From an uncultured Eubacterium sp. (GTDB taxonomy: Bacteria; Bacillota; Clostridia; Lachnospirales; Lachnospiraceae): 32,935 bases of DNA. Positions within the stretch are counted from its first letter, which is position 1, and each line of letters begins with the position of its first letter. Below, one piece after another: positions 15,808 through 25,352 of this stretch. A program made the translations under genes and the position numbers. The stretch covers positions 1 to 32,935 of the forward strand of contig CAKRIZ010000021.1 in assembly GCA_934351445.1 (NCBI GenBank). The letters run 5' to 3'. The notes below the pieces were generated by a model. That model saw only the letters and a list, made by a program, of their open reading frames with translations. It was not told the DNA's origin and made no database searches.

Positions 15808-17493
15808 CTAGTTGTTTTTGTTCTTTAAATCTTCATCGGTAAATGCCTCACTGATCGGCGCCCCGGGCGCTACCATCGGCCATACTTTATCGTCGCAATC
15901 AATGATCGCATCAATTACAACCGGACCATTGATCTCCAGTGCCTTTGCAAATACCTGATCAAATTCTTCACGTGTTGTCACACGGAATGCAGCCGCACCC
16001 ATTGCTTCTGCTAATTTCACATAATCGACACCATCATCTAGGACAGTTGCCGAGTAATGCTGATTGTAAAACAGATCCTGCCACTGGCGTACCATTCCGA
16101 GTACATGATTGTTTACAATCACCTCTATTAATGGCAGTTTTTCTCTGGATGCTGTAGCAATCTCGTTCATATTCATCCGGAAACATCCGTCTCCTGCAAA
16201 ATTGACCACCTGCTTATCCGGATTTCCCACCTGTGCACCGATCGCAGCACCTAAGCCATAGCCCATCGTGCCCAATCCGCCAGATGTCAGCAAGGTACGC
16301 GGTCTGCTGTATTTATAATACTGTGCCGCCCACATCTGGTGCTGTCCGACTTCCGTGACAATAATTGCATCTCCATTTGTCTGCTTATAGATCTGCTCCA
16401 TCATGTAAGGTCCACTCAGGCCTTCTGACGCATAGGTCAACGGATATTTTTCCTTTAATTCTGTAATATGTGCCAGCCACTCATCATGATTCTGCTGTTC
16501 CAACTGTGCATTCAACTGTGCGAGTACTGTCGCTGCATCCCCGATCACACTCGCAGTCACTACAATATTCTTATTGACCTCAGCCGGATCAATATCGATC
16601 TGCACAATCTTTGCCTTACGTGCAAATTTACTTGCATTTCCAATCACACGGTCTGAGAATCGTGCACCTACTACAACGAGCAGATCGCATTCACTGACAC
16701 CAAAATTTGATACTTTCGTGCCATGCATACCAAGCATACCTGTATACAGTGGATTCGTTCCGTCAAATGCGCCTTTTCCCATGAGTGAATCACAGACCGG
16801 AGCCTGAAGAAGTGATACAAACTGTTTCAGCTCACCCGATGCTTCTGAGATCACTGCACCGCCGCCGACAAACACATACGGTTTTTTTGCCTTTTTGATC
16901 AGGCTGAGTGCCGTCTCTATCTCGTTCTCCGAGATCGGATGTGCACTGCGCGGTGTATGCGCAGGAACAGCTGCCTCATAATCCGTCTTGTTTGCCGTGA
17001 CATCTTTTGTCACATCAACAAGCACTGGACCGGGTCTGCCTTTTTTTGCAATTGCAAATGCCCTGCGGATCGTATCCGCAAGCTGTGTGACATCCTTGAC
17101 AATAAAATTGTGCTTGGTGATCGGCATCGTCACACCGGTAATATCGATCTCCTGAAAGCTGTCCTTACCGAGTAACGAGACACCTACATTACAGGTGATC
17201 GCCACCATAGGAACGGAATCCATATAGGCAGTTGCGATACCGGTAACCAGATTCGTTGCTCCCGGTCCCGAAGTTGCCAGACAGACACCGACTTTGCCGG
17301 TACTTCTCGCATAACCATCTGCCGCATGGCTCGCACCCTGTTCATGTGAGGTCAGAATATGTCTGATCTCATCACTATGCTTATATAATTCATCGTATAC
17401 ATTTAAGATTGCTCCGCCCGGATAACCAAATACGGTATCCACGCCCTGCTCCTTCAAACATTCGATGATGATCTCTGCGCCTGTGAGCTGCAT
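15808..17493 (-). CDS. ilvB: Acetolactate synthase, large (catalytic) subunit (561 aa)
   Basis: Condenses pyruvate (or pyruvate and 2-oxobutyrate) to acetohydroxy acids in valine, leucine and isoleucine synthesis. The N-terminal TPP domain shows GYPGGAILNVYDELY and the catalytic glutamate in LTSHEQGASHAADGYA; the central FAD-type domain includes GMLGMHGTKVSN; the C-terminal TPP-binding motif is GDGCFRMNMNEIATA followed by VNNHVLGMVRQWQ. Length is that of biosynthetic large subunits. AAAGGGG precedes the start. No ilvN small subunit follows; the next gene is serC. It could act with a regulatory subunit coded elsewhere. Confidence 0.95.
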   Translation of the reverse strand: MQLTGAEIIIECLKEQGVDTVFGYPGGAILNVYDELYKHSDEIRHILTSHEQGASHAADGYARSTGKVGVCLATSGPGATNLVTGIATAYMDSVPMVAITCNVGVSLLGKDSFQEIDITGVTMPITKHNFIVKDVTQLADTIRRAFAIAKKGRPGPVLVDVTKDVTANKTDYEAAVPAHTPRSAHPISENEIETALSLIKKAKKPYVFVGGGAVISEASGELKQFVSLLQAPVCDSLMGKGAFDGTNPLYTGMLGMHGTKVSNFGVSECDLLVVVGARFSDRVIGNASKFARKAKIVQIDIDPAEVNKNIVVTASVIGDAATVLAQLNAQLEQQNHDEWLAHITELKEKYPLTYASEGLSGPYMMEQIYKQTNGDAIIVTEVGQHQMWAAQYYKYSRPRTLLTSGGLGTMGYGLGAAIGAQVGNPDKQVVNFAGDGCFRMNMNEIATASREKLPLIEVIVNNHVLGMVRQWQDLFYNQHYSATVLDDGVDYVKLAEAMGAAAFRVTTREEFDQVFAKALEINGPVVIDAIIDCDDKVWPMVAPGAPISEAFTDEDLKNKNN

Positions 17494-17515
17494 GTTTTTT
17501 CCCCTTTGCTATGTA

Positions 17516-19180
17516 TTACTTGAGTTCTAAAATAGCTCCTCTGTTTCCTGAAGTAACCATCTTTGCGTAGCGTGCCAGATATCCGGTCGTCACCTTCGGC
17601 TCCTTCGGCTGCCACTTTGCCTTACGCGCTGCCAGTTCTTCGTCAGATACCTTTAATTCCAGTGTCATCTCCGGAATGTTGATACTGATGATATCGCCTT
17701 CCTCAACAAATGCGATCGGGCCTCCGACTGCTGCTTCCGGCGATACATGACCGATCGAAGCTCCACGGCTCGCTCCGGAGAAACGCCCGTCAGTAATGAG
17801 TGCTACAGAAGATCCGAGTCCCATACCTGCGATTGCTGAAGTAGGGTTTAACATTTCTCTCATACCGGGGCCGCCTTTCGGTCCCTCATAACGGATCACA
17901 ACGACATCGCCGCTGACGATCTGTCCGCCCTTGATCGCTGCGATCGCATCTTCCTCACAGTCAAAGACACGTGCGGGTCCTTCATGGACGAGCATCTCTT
18001 CTACGACTGCGGAACGCTTTACAACCGATCCGTCCGGTGCCAGATTACCTTTCAGTACTGCCAAGCCACCGGTCTTGCTGTAAGGATTGTCTACTGTACG
18101 GATGACTTCGGGATTACGGTTTACAGCATTTTTAATATTTTCTCCGATTGTCTGTCCGGTCACAGTCATACAATCAGTGTTTAACAATCCGATATCTGCC
18201 AGTTCCTTCATGACTGCATAGACACCGCCTGCTTCATTCAGATCCTCCATGTAGGTAGGACCTGCCGGTGCCAGATGGCACAGGTTCGGTGTCTTTTCGC
18301 TGATCGGATTTGCATAAGAAATATCAAAATCAAAACCGATCTCATGAGCGATCGCCGGCAGATGCAGCATACTGTTTGTTGAACATCCGAGTGCCATATC
18401 TACAGTCAATGCATTGATCACAGACTCCTTTGTCATGATGTCACGCGGGCGGATGTTTTTACGGACAAGTTCCATTACAGCCATTCCTGCATGTTTTGCG
18501 AGCTTCAGGCGCTCGGAATATACAGCCGGGATTGTGCCGTTACCGCCAAGACCCATACCGAGTGCCTCTGTCAGACAGTTCATTGAGTTCGCGGTATACA
18601 TTCCTGAGCAGGAACCACAGGTGGGACATACTTTATTCTCAAACTCTGTCACATCCTCCTCTGTCATCGTGCCTGCCGCGAAGCTTCCAACTGCCTCAAA
18701 CATAGACGACAGACTTCGCTTCTGTCCTTTTACATGTCCTGCTAACATCGGACCGCCGGATACAAATACGGTCGGAATATTCAGACGGGCTGCCGCCATG
18801 AGCAGACCCGGTACATTTTTGTCACAGTTAGGCACCATAACAAGTGCATCAAACTGATGTGCGATCGCCATGCACTCCGTAGAATCTGCGATCAGATCAC
18901 GTGTCACGAGGGAATATTTCATACCCACATGACCCATTGCAATACCATCACAGACAGCGATTGCCGGAAATACGACAGGCACACCGCCTGCTTCAGCGAC
19001 TCCGAGCTTTACTGCATCCACGATCTTATCAATATTCATATGGCCGGGTACGATCTCATTATATGAGCTGACAATACCTACCATCGGCTTTTTCAATTCT
19101 TCTTCTGTGAATCCCAACGCGTTAAATAAACTTCTCGCCGGTGCCTGCTGCATTCCGGCGCGTGCATTATCACTAATCAT
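17516..19180 (-). CDS. ilvD: Dihydroxy-acid dehydratase (554 aa)
   Basis: Dehydrates 2,3-dihydroxy-isovalerate and -methylvalerate to the 2-oxo acids of valine and isoleucine. Iron-sulfur cysteines are in NCDKNVPG (C119) and [16 protein letters not shown] (C188/C191 region). Where plant-type [2Fe-2S] enzymes have a third cysteine, this protein has VPGH (Gly46), as in the E. coli enzyme, which suggests the oxygen-sensitive [4Fe-4S] type; that fits an anaerobe. The C-terminal part shows [18 protein letters not shown] and IGHVSPEAA. The start follows an AGAGGA site. It sits 25 bases after leuB and 22 before ilvB. Confidence 0.96.
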   Translation of the reverse strand: MISDNARAGMQQAPARSLFNALGFTEEELKKPMVGIVSSYNEIVPGHMNIDKIVDAVKLGVAEAGGVPVVFPAIAVCDGIAMGHVGMKYSLVTRDLIADSTECMAIAHQFDALVMVPNCDKNVPGLLMAAARLNIPTVFVSGGPMLAGHVKGQKRSLSSMFEAVGSFAAGTMTEEDVTEFENKVCPTCGSCSGMYTANSMNCLTEALGMGLGGNGTIPAVYSERLKLAKHAGMAVMELVRKNIRPRDIMTKESVINALTVDMALGCSTNSMLHLPAIAHEIGFDFDISYANPISEKTPNLCHLAPAGPTYMEDLNEAGGVYAVMKELADIGLLNTDCMTVTGQTIGENIKNAVNRNPEVIRTVDNPYSKTGGLAVLKGNLAPDGSVVKRSAVVEEMLVHEGPARVFDCEEDAIAAIKGGQIVSGDVVVIRYEGPKGGPGMREMLNPTSAIAGMGLGSSVALITDGRFSGASRGASIGHVSPEAAVGGPIAFVEEGDIISINIPEMTLELKVSDEELAARKAKWQPKEPKVTTGYLARYAKMVTSGNRGAILELK

Positions 19181-19205
19181 TGCATATTCCTCTTTTCTCT
19201 ATTTT

Positions 19206-20306
19206 TTAAATGCGTTCACAGATCAGATCACCCATCTGAACTGTTCCGACCTGTGTCACAGATGCTTTCTTATCATTATCCTGCGGCATAATATCAATCG
19301 TCCGATAACCATCTTTTAACACCTGCTTCACAGCGGCTTCCACTGCATCAGCCTCTGCATCGAGGTCAAAACTGTAACGGAGCATCATCGCTGCACTGAG
19401 AATCGTTGCGATCGGATTGGCAATACCCTTGCCTGCGATATCCGGTGCAGAACCGCCACTCGGCTCGTACAGTCCAAACTTTGTATCATTCAGGCTAGCA
19501 GATGATAACATACCGATCGATCCAGTCACCATACTTGCCTCATCCGATAGAATATCACCAAACATATTCTCTGTTAAAATAACGTCAAACTGTTTCGGGT
19601 CTTTTACTAACTGCATCGCACAGTTGTCAACGAGCATATGCTCATAAGTCACTTCGGGATAGTCCTTTGCGACCTCCTCTACGATCTTTCTCCAGAGTCT
19701 GGAGGAATCCAGTACATTTGCCTTATCGACACTCGTCACCTTCTTACGACGCTTCATCGCGATATCAAATCCACGAACCGCAATGCGGCGGATCTCATTC
19801 TCATTATATGTAAGTGTATCGACCGCGGTCATCACACCATCGCGTTCTTCTGTCACACGATCCCCGAAATACAAGCCTCCGGTCAGCTCACGCATGATCA
19901 TCATATCGAATCCGTCCCCGATGATGTCATCACGCAGCGGACATGCCTCCTTGAGTTCCGTATACAGATATGCCGGGCGCAGATTCGCAAATAAGTTCAG
20001 CGACTTTCTGAGTTTTAACAGACCTGCTTCCGGCCGAAGCTGCGGTGGCAGCTGATACCAGGGGGATGTCGCAGTATTTCCTCCGATGGATCCCATCAGC
20101 ACTGCATCACTGCCTTTTGCCTGTGCAATTGCTTCGTCGGTCAGTGGTTCACCTGTCGCGTCAATCGAACAGCCACCCATCAGAATTGCTTCATAGTCAA
20201 AACTGTGACCATACTTTTTTCCTACAGTATCCAATACTTTTTTTGCTTCTGCTACAATCTCCGGTCCGATACCATCGCCGGCGATCACACCTACATGATA
20301 ATTCAT
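19206..20306 (-). CDS. leuB: 3-isopropylmalate dehydrogenase (366 aa)
   Basis: Oxidatively decarboxylates 3-isopropylmalate with NAD in leucine synthesis. It begins NYHVGVIAGDGIGPEIV and contains LKLRKSLNLFANLRPA, the metal-binding VDNCAMQLV and LTENMFGDILSDEAS, and the NAD-site GSAPDIAGKGIANPIA. The frame stays open upstream for 22 more codons, but the ATG at 20306 has the AAAGGA ribosome site and the family's N-terminus, so it is chosen. It heads the operon with ilvD, ilvB and the serine genes. Two hairpins lie between yajC and this gene, but I see no T-box, leucine-rich leader peptide or convincing promoter. Confidence 0.96.
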   Translation of the reverse strand: MNYHVGVIAGDGIGPEIVAEAKKVLDTVGKKYGHSFDYEAILMGGCSIDATGEPLTDEAIAQAKGSDAVLMGSIGGNTATSPWYQLPPQLRPEAGLLKLRKSLNLFANLRPAYLYTELKEACPLRDDIIGDGFDMMIMRELTGGLYFGDRVTEERDGVMTAVDTLTYNENEIRRIAVRGFDIAMKRRKKVTSVDKANVLDSSRLWRKIVEEVAKDYPEVTYEHMLVDNCAMQLVKDPKQFDVILTENMFGDILSDEASMVTGSIGMLSSASLNDTKFGLYEPSGGSAPDIAGKGIANPIATILSAAMMLRYSFDLDAEADAVEAAVKQVLKDGYRTIDIMPQDNDKKASVTQVGTVQMGDLICERI

Positions 20307-20335
20307 CTTTTTTCCTTTCTCATATATGCAGACAA

Positions 20336-20363
20336 GGCGTATACCACTTGTTTCGTATACGCC
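20336..20363 (-). promoter_or_regulatory. Hairpin in the leuB leader
   Basis: GGCGTATAC pairs perfectly with GTATACGCC around a 10-base loop, ending 29 bases before the leuB start codon. No T-run follows on either strand, so it is not a standard terminator. It could stabilise the leuB-led message or bind a regulator. Confidence 0.4.
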
Positions 20364-20381
20364 CCCCTGCAATATTTATTT

Positions 20382-20409
20382 AGTAACTGTTCAGTACCTC
20401 ACAGTTACT
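20382..20409 (-). terminator. Possible weak terminator after yajC
   Basis: AGTAACTG pairs with CAGTTACT around a 12-base loop, starting nine bases after the yajC stop codon. The following sequence on the minus strand is A/T-rich (AAATAAATATT) but is not a T-run, so termination may be partial and yajC transcripts may run into leuB. Confidence 0.35.
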
Positions 20410-20417
20410 TTATTTAC

Positions 20418-20753
20418 TTATTTTTTGTCTTTTTTATCCTTTTCCTCTACAGCCTTTGCTGCATCTTCGGGCTTCTCAACCGCTGAGATTGCTGCGCGCT
20501 GCATCGGAATGCGGCAATTCTTGTTATTTCCAAACTCGATGATGACGGTATCCTCTGACATATCAATCACTGTGCCATAGAAACCACTGGTTGTCAGTAC
20601 TGTATCTCCGATCTCTAATGCCTGAAGCATTGCATTCTTCTGCTGCTGTTCTTTCTTCTGGGGGCGAATCATGAAGAAGTACATAAATGCTACTAAGATA
20701 ACAATCCACAGTACCATTCCGACTGCGCCGCCTGCCTGATTTGCTAAAATCAT
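20418..20753 (-). CDS. yajC: Preprotein translocase accessory subunit YajC (111 aa)
   Basis: Small membrane protein that associates with SecDF-YidC near the Sec translocon. One membrane helix spans about residues 12-30 (VGMVLWIVILVAFMYFF), directly followed by the family hallmark MIRPQKKEQQQ, then a small beta domain with LEIGDTVLTTSGFYGTV and a lysine-rich C-terminus. Start follows AGGAGG. Its position after tgt is the common tgt-yajC order. A separate promoter (20801-20829) stands in the 72-base gap after tgt. Confidence 0.95.
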   Translation of the reverse strand: MILANQAGGAVGMVLWIVILVAFMYFFMIRPQKKEQQQKNAMLQALEIGDTVLTTSGFYGTVIDMSEDTVIIEFGNNKNCRIPMQRAAISAVEKPEDAAKAVEEKDKKDKK

Positions 20754-20800
20754 TATAAATTCCTCCTAATTTCCATTTGTTTTAAAAAAACACTATCACA

Positions 20801-20829
20801 ATAATACATGAAAGTACTGATAACATCAA
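20801..20829 (-). promoter_or_regulatory. Possible promoter of yajC
   Basis: Minus strand TTGATG (20829-20824), 17-base spacer, TATTAT (20806-20801). The -35 overlaps the tgt stop codon. It gives yajC, and perhaps the leuB operon, a start point independent of tgt. Confidence 0.5.
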
Positions 20830-21977
20830 GTATAAATTTTATGATGGATCTCATTCTGGCTCATCGCATACAGTTTTTCAGCCTTATATGAGGCGAATCT
20901 GCCCTCGTCAAGCGCATTCCTGATCTCTTCCATCATATTGTTATAAAAGTACAGATTGTGCATGACAAGGAACCGCATGCCCAGCATCTCTTTTGCCTTG
21001 AGCAGGTGTCTGACATACGCTCTGGAATACTTCTGGCACACAGGGCATCCGCAGCCTTCCTCGATCGGACGCATATCTTTCTCAAACTTCTGGTTGAGCA
21101 GATTGATCTTGCCCTCATTCGTATATGCATGTCCATGGCGTCCGTTTCGCGTCGGATACACGCAGTCAAAAAAGTCGATGCCACGCTCGACACCCTCTAA
21201 AATATTGGCAGGTGTACCGACACCCATCAGATATGTGGGCTTTTTCCGGGGCAGATGCGGCACGGTCACATCCAGAATGTGGTACATCTGCTCATGGCTC
21301 TCTCCGACCGCCAGTCCTCCGACCGCATATCCGTCCAGATCCAGTTCGGATATTCTCTTTGCATGATCGATACGGATATCCGCTAAGATCGCTCCCTGAT
21401 TAATGCCAAACAGCATCTGGTGCTTGTTAATGGTATCTTCTCGTGCATTGAGTTCTGCCATTTTGCGCTTGCAGCGCTCGAGCCATCTGGTCGTGCGCGC
21501 CACAGAATTTTCCACATAATCACGATCTGCGAGCGCCGGTGGGCACTCATCAAACGCCATTGCAATCGTTGATCCGAGATTAGACTGGATCTGCATACTC
21601 TCTTCCGGCCCCATAAATATCTTACGGCCGTCTACATGCGAATGGAAATGCACCCCTTCTTCTTTGATCTTGCGCAGCCCAGCCAGTGAAAACACCTGAA
21701 ATCCACCGCTGTCTGTCAGTATCGGACGATCCCATACCATAAATTTATGCAGTCCGCCAAGCTCTTTGATCGTCTCATCACCGGTACGCACATGCAGATG
21801 ATACGTGTTTGATAATTGCACCTGCGTTTTTAGCTGTTTCAGATCCTCCGTTGACACAGCACCTTTGATCGCACCTGCCGTGCCGACATTCATAAATACC
21901 GGAGTCTGTATATCGCCGTGCACCGTATGAAATACGCCGCGCTTGGCGCGTCCCTCTTCTTTCAACAATTCGTACAT
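20826..21977 (-). CDS. tgt: tRNA-guanine transglycosylase (383 aa)
   Basis: Replaces guanine-34 in GUN-anticodon tRNAs by a queuosine precursor (preQ1 in most bacteria). The catalytic aspartate is D89 in ILTDSGGFQVFS; the nucleophile region is FFDCVYPTRNGRHG; the zinc site lies in GCGCPVCQKYSRAYVRHLLK with a histidine further on (VMHNLYFYNNM). The substrate-pocket residues typical of preQ1-using enzymes are retained: the cysteine in FDECPP and the valine in GGLAVGE. Length is standard. Start follows AGAGGG. It is 41 bases downstream of the AICAR formyltransferase gene; no queuosine synthesis gene is in the window. Confidence 0.96.
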   Translation of the reverse strand: MYELLKEEGRAKRGVFHTVHGDIQTPVFMNVGTAGAIKGAVSTEDLKQLKTQVQLSNTYHLHVRTGDETIKELGGLHKFMVWDRPILTDSGGFQVFSLAGLRKIKEEGVHFHSHVDGRKIFMGPEESMQIQSNLGSTIAMAFDECPPALADRDYVENSVARTTRWLERCKRKMAELNAREDTINKHQMLFGINQGAILADIRIDHAKRISELDLDGYAVGGLAVGESHEQMYHILDVTVPHLPRKKPTYLMGVGTPANILEGVERGIDFFDCVYPTRNGRHGHAYTNEGKINLLNQKFEKDMRPIEEGCGCPVCQKYSRAYVRHLLKAKEMLGMRFLVMHNLYFYNNMMEEIRNALDEGRFASYKAEKLYAMSQNEIHHKIYT

Positions 21978-22018
21978 TCTAATTCCCTCTGAAATAACTC
22001 TCTGATTACTGATCGCGA

Positions 22019-23200
22019 TTAGTGATGGAACAGACGGATACCTGTAAAACTCATCACCATGCCATATTTATTACATGTAGCGATCACATGATCGTCACGG
22101 ATGGATCCACCCGGCTCAGCCACATATTTCACGCCACTCTTATGTGCGCGCTCAATGTTATCACCAAACGGGAAAAATGCATCCGAACCAAGTGCAACGT
22201 CTGTATTTTTATCAAGCCATGCACGTTTTTCCTCTGCGGTAAATACTTCCGGTTTCTCCGTAAAGGTATTCTCCCACACACCATCCGCGAGCAGATCCAT
22301 ATATTCATCACCGATATACAGATCGATTGCGTTGTCACGGTCAGCACGTCCGATCGAATCCTTAAACGGCAGGTTTAACACCTTCGAATTCTGACGCAGC
22401 CACCAGTTATCAGCTTTCTGCCCGGCCAGTCTCGTACAATGAATCCGCGACTGCTGTCCGGCTCCGATACCGATCGCCTGTCCACCCTTCACATAGCAGA
22501 CAGAATTGGACTGTGTATATTTGAGCGTGATCATAGAGATCGCCAGATCGATCTTCGCCTGTTCCGGAAGTTCTTTATTCTCTGTCACAATGTTTGCAAA
22601 AAAATCATCGTCGATCACCAGTTCATTTCTGCCCTGTTCAAATGTAATGCCGTATACTTCCTTGCGCTCGAGTGCCTTGGGCTCATAGTCTGCGTCGATC
22701 TGGATGACATTATAATTGCCCTTTTTCTTTGCCTTTAAGATCTCAAGTGCCTCCGGCTCATATCCGGGCGCGATCACACCGTCTGAGACCTCTCTTTTAA
22801 TAATGCTGGCAGTCGCCACATCACATACATCTGATAATGCAATAAAATCACCAAAGGACGACATGCGATCCGCGCCTCTGGCTCTCGCATAAGCATTAGC
22901 CAGCGGGGTGAACTCCATATCCATATCATCGACCCAGTAGATCTTGCGCTCTACGTCGCTGAGCGGCTGTCCGACTGCTGCACCGGCAGGTGACACATGC
23001 TTAAAAGAAGTCGCTGCCGGCAGACCGGTCGCACGCTTTAGTTCCTTTACAAGCTGCCAGCCGTTAAATGCATCGAGGAAGTTGATATAACCGGGTCTTC
23101 CGTTTAATACCGTGATCGGCAGGTCAGATCCATCCTCCATATAAATGCGTGACGGCTTCTGATTCGGATTACATCCATATTTTAACTCCAGTTCATTCAT
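22019..23200 (-). CDS. AICAR formyltransferase, stand-alone (393 aa)
   Basis: Transfers a formyl group from 10-formyl-tetrahydrofolate to AICAR to give FAICAR, the penultimate step to IMP. It corresponds only to the C-terminal half of PurH: SFKHVSPAGAAVG holds the catalytic Lys-His pair (K67-H68), and GAGQQSRIHCTRLAGQKADNWW is the other hallmark of the domain; it ends with SDAFFPFGDNIERA and AEPGGSIRDD. The N-terminal MGS-like IMP cyclohydrolase domain (about 190 residues in normal PurH) is absent, and the N-terminus ELKYGCNPNQKPSRIY starts directly with the formyltransferase. The start has a good AAAGGAG. The missing cyclohydrolase is supplied by the PurO-type gene 39 bases upstream. Confidence 0.94.
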   Translation of the reverse strand: MNELELKYGCNPNQKPSRIYMEDGSDLPITVLNGRPGYINFLDAFNGWQLVKELKRATGLPAATSFKHVSPAGAAVGQPLSDVERKIYWVDDMDMEFTPLANAYARARGADRMSSFGDFIALSDVCDVATASIIKREVSDGVIAPGYEPEALEILKAKKKGNYNVIQIDADYEPKALERKEVYGITFEQGRNELVIDDDFFANIVTENKELPEQAKIDLAISMITLKYTQSNSVCYVKGGQAIGIGAGQQSRIHCTRLAGQKADNWWLRQNSKVLNLPFKDSIGRADRDNAIDLYIGDEYMDLLADGVWENTFTEKPEVFTAEEKRAWLDKNTDVALGSDAFFPFGDNIERAHKSGVKYVAEPGGSIRDDHVIATCNKYGMVMSFTGIRLFHH

Positions 23201-23239
23201 GATCGTTATCTCCTTTGATTCGTTTGTTTTCCGATTGTA

Positions 23240-23953
23240 TTAACAGTTTTTATTGACAATTCTCGTCTCGTAAGTACCTGTCTCGATATCAATATATCTG
23301 ACAAACAGCGATACCTTATTATCCTCATTGAGATTGTCCCAGATCATCTTCGTGAAACTGTCAATATCTCCTTCGATCTTTACCCATTCCGGCTCACCCT
23401 CAAAGCTGGGCAGCGGATCCCCATCACTCATATAAGTATGGATGAAACGCCCCTCCCCTGCCTTGGGGTTCTCATATGCAAATGTATAGCGGTTGCAGCT
23501 ATCCGGATCACCGTTATTGCTCTTTAAAATGGACATGGCATAGTTATATTTACCGTTCTCCACATGCATAATACCTGAAATACGTGGTGTATAATTGGGA
23601 CCGTCCGGCTCAAATTCCCTGGTACGCAGAGACTGTTCAAATGTCTGCTGTTTGTCCATCAGCTCATACACGGTATCCGTCTGATCTCCGTTTGTCACAA
23701 TCGTTTTGTTGCCTAACACACGTACCGGTGCATAAATGATCAGGCTCGGATCACTGAGCTTGGACGGATCGAATGCCTGTGTGCGGATGCCCTCGCCGTC
23801 CTCTACAAAGACACGGTTTCTGCTGTTCACACTGCGTCCCATGATAAAATATGCGGTCACTGCATGCTTGCCGTCAGCGGATCGTCCGATCACGATACCT
23901 CTGCCGGGATAACTGTTTTCTGATAATTTGCTGCTTAATGCCTCGATCTGCAT
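23240..23953 (-). CDS. purO: IMP cyclohydrolase, archaeal PurO type (237 aa)
   Basis: Closes the ring of FAICAR to IMP, the last step of purine synthesis. It is not homologous to the usual bacterial PurH cyclohydrolase domain. The N-terminal YPGRGIVIGRSADGKH, AYFIMGRSVNSRNRVF and YTPRISGIM match the PurO/IMP_cyclohyd family first described in methanogens, a four-layer Ntn-hydrolase-like fold; length is close to the archaeal enzyme (about 200) with some added C-terminal residues. The start follows AAAGGAGG. Pairing with the stand-alone formyltransferase directly downstream strongly supports the function. The symbol is by family; some databases call it only 'IMP cyclohydrolase'. Confidence 0.9.
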   Translation of the reverse strand: MQIEALSSKLSENSYPGRGIVIGRSADGKHAVTAYFIMGRSVNSRNRVFVEDGEGIRTQAFDPSKLSDPSLIIYAPVRVLGNKTIVTNGDQTDTVYELMDKQQTFEQSLRTREFEPDGPNYTPRISGIMHVENGKYNYAMSILKSNNGDPDSCNRYTFAYENPKAGEGRFIHTYMSDGDPLPSFEGEPEWVKIEGDIDSFTKMIWDNLNEDNKVSLFVRYIDIETGTYETRIVNKNC

Positions 23954-23968
23954 AATTGCCTCCTTTAT

Positions 23969-25333
23969 TTAGTTTTTAAATGAATGAATCGGTGCCGGGA
24001 TACGTCCGGTACGATTTACAAACGCGTCACAGGAATACGGATTGACCGGCATCACCGGTGCATAGCCGAGCAGTCCGCCAAACTCAACAGAATCCCCGAC
24101 CTTCTTACCCGGGCATGGAATCAGTCGCGCCGCTGTCGTCTTCTGGTTGACCATTCCGATCGCCATCTCATCCGCGATAATACCGGCGATCGTCGTAGAC
24201 TTTGTATCACCGGGAATCGCGATCATATCCCGTCCGACAGAGCAGACACAGGTCATCGCCTCGAGCTTTTCGATCGTGAGCGCGCCTGCCTTTGCCGCAT
24301 TGATCATACCCTGATCCTCACTGACCGGAATAAACGCACCGCTGAGCCCTCCCACATAGGAAGACGCCATAACACCGCCCTTTTTCACCTGATCATTGAG
24401 CATTGCGAGCGCTGCTGTTGTACCGGGTGCACCAGCATACTCCAATCCGATCTCGTGTAAAATATCAGCTACACTGTCTCCAATCGCCGGTGTCGGCGCG
24501 AGTGACAGATCAATAATACCAAACGGGATATGCAGTCTTCTCGATGCCTCCTGTGCCACGAGCTGACCCACACGTGTGATCTTGAACGCAGTCTTTTTGA
24601 TCGTTTCACACAACGTCTCGAAATCTGCACCACGCACGCTCTCCAATGCCTTTCTCATAACACCGGGTCCACTGACACCTACATTGATGATCGCATCGGC
24701 CTCCGTCACACCGTGAAATGCACCTGCCATGAACGGATTATCATCCGGTGCATTACAAAATACAACCAGTTTCGCGCAGCCATTTACTTCTGCATCCTTG
24801 GTCGCCTCCGCAGTCGCAGTGATCATCTCACCCATCAGACGGACTGCATCCATATTGATACCGGTCTTTGTCGATCCCACATTGACAGAACTGCAGACGA
24901 GATCTGTCTGTGCGAGTGCCTGTGGTATCGAACGGATCAAAAGTTCTTCTCCACGTGTCATGCCCTTGCTCACCAATGCAGAATAACCACCGAGGAAATT
25001 CACACCGACCTCCTTAGCCGCACGGTCAAGTGTCTTTGCGATCGTGACATAGTCCTCCGGTGTCTTGCAGGCTGCTGATCCAACCAGCGCAATCGGCGTC
25101 ACTGAAATACGTTTGTTTACGATTGGAATACAATATTCCTTTTCAATCTGCTCACCGGTAGTGACCAGGTCTCTTGCTGTCGTTGTGATTTTCTCATAGA
25201 TATTTTTATTTAACTGTTCCAGATCGGAAGTAATGCAGTCCATCAGACTGATTCCGAGCGTGATCGTGCGGACATCCAGATTTTCCTGCTCGATCATTTT
25301 ATTGGTCTCTTCGACCTCCCAGATATTGATCAT
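23969..25333 (-). CDS. PFL family protein, UPF0210/DUF711 (454 aa)
   Basis: Family of unknown function with a fold related to pyruvate formate-lyase, but no glycyl-radical motif is visible, so it is not a radical enzyme. The family sequence is clear: [16 protein letters not shown] near the start, [72 protein letters not shown] and the C-terminal [19 protein letters not shown]. Length is normal for the family and it is cytoplasmic. The start follows AAAGGAG. The ACT-domain gene 19 bases upstream is its usual partner, which suggests an allosteric regulator and enzyme pair. It is 15 bases before purO. Confidence 0.93.
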   Translation of the reverse strand: MINIWEVEETNKMIEQENLDVRTITLGISLMDCITSDLEQLNKNIYEKITTTARDLVTTGEQIEKEYCIPIVNKRISVTPIALVGSAACKTPEDYVTIAKTLDRAAKEVGVNFLGGYSALVSKGMTRGEELLIRSIPQALAQTDLVCSSVNVGSTKTGINMDAVRLMGEMITATAEATKDAEVNGCAKLVVFCNAPDDNPFMAGAFHGVTEADAIINVGVSGPGVMRKALESVRGADFETLCETIKKTAFKITRVGQLVAQEASRRLHIPFGIIDLSLAPTPAIGDSVADILHEIGLEYAGAPGTTAALAMLNDQVKKGGVMASSYVGGLSGAFIPVSEDQGMINAAKAGALTIEKLEAMTCVCSVGRDMIAIPGDTKSTTIAGIIADEMAIGMVNQKTTAARLIPCPGKKVGDSVEFGGLLGYAPVMPVNPYSCDAFVNRTGRIPAPIHSFKN

Positions 25334-25352
25334 GATCTATCTCCTTTTATCC

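Noticed and set aside
19206..20372. Longer leuB start 22 codons upstream
   Set aside because: The extra residues do not match the family, and the ribosome site fits the ATG at 20306.
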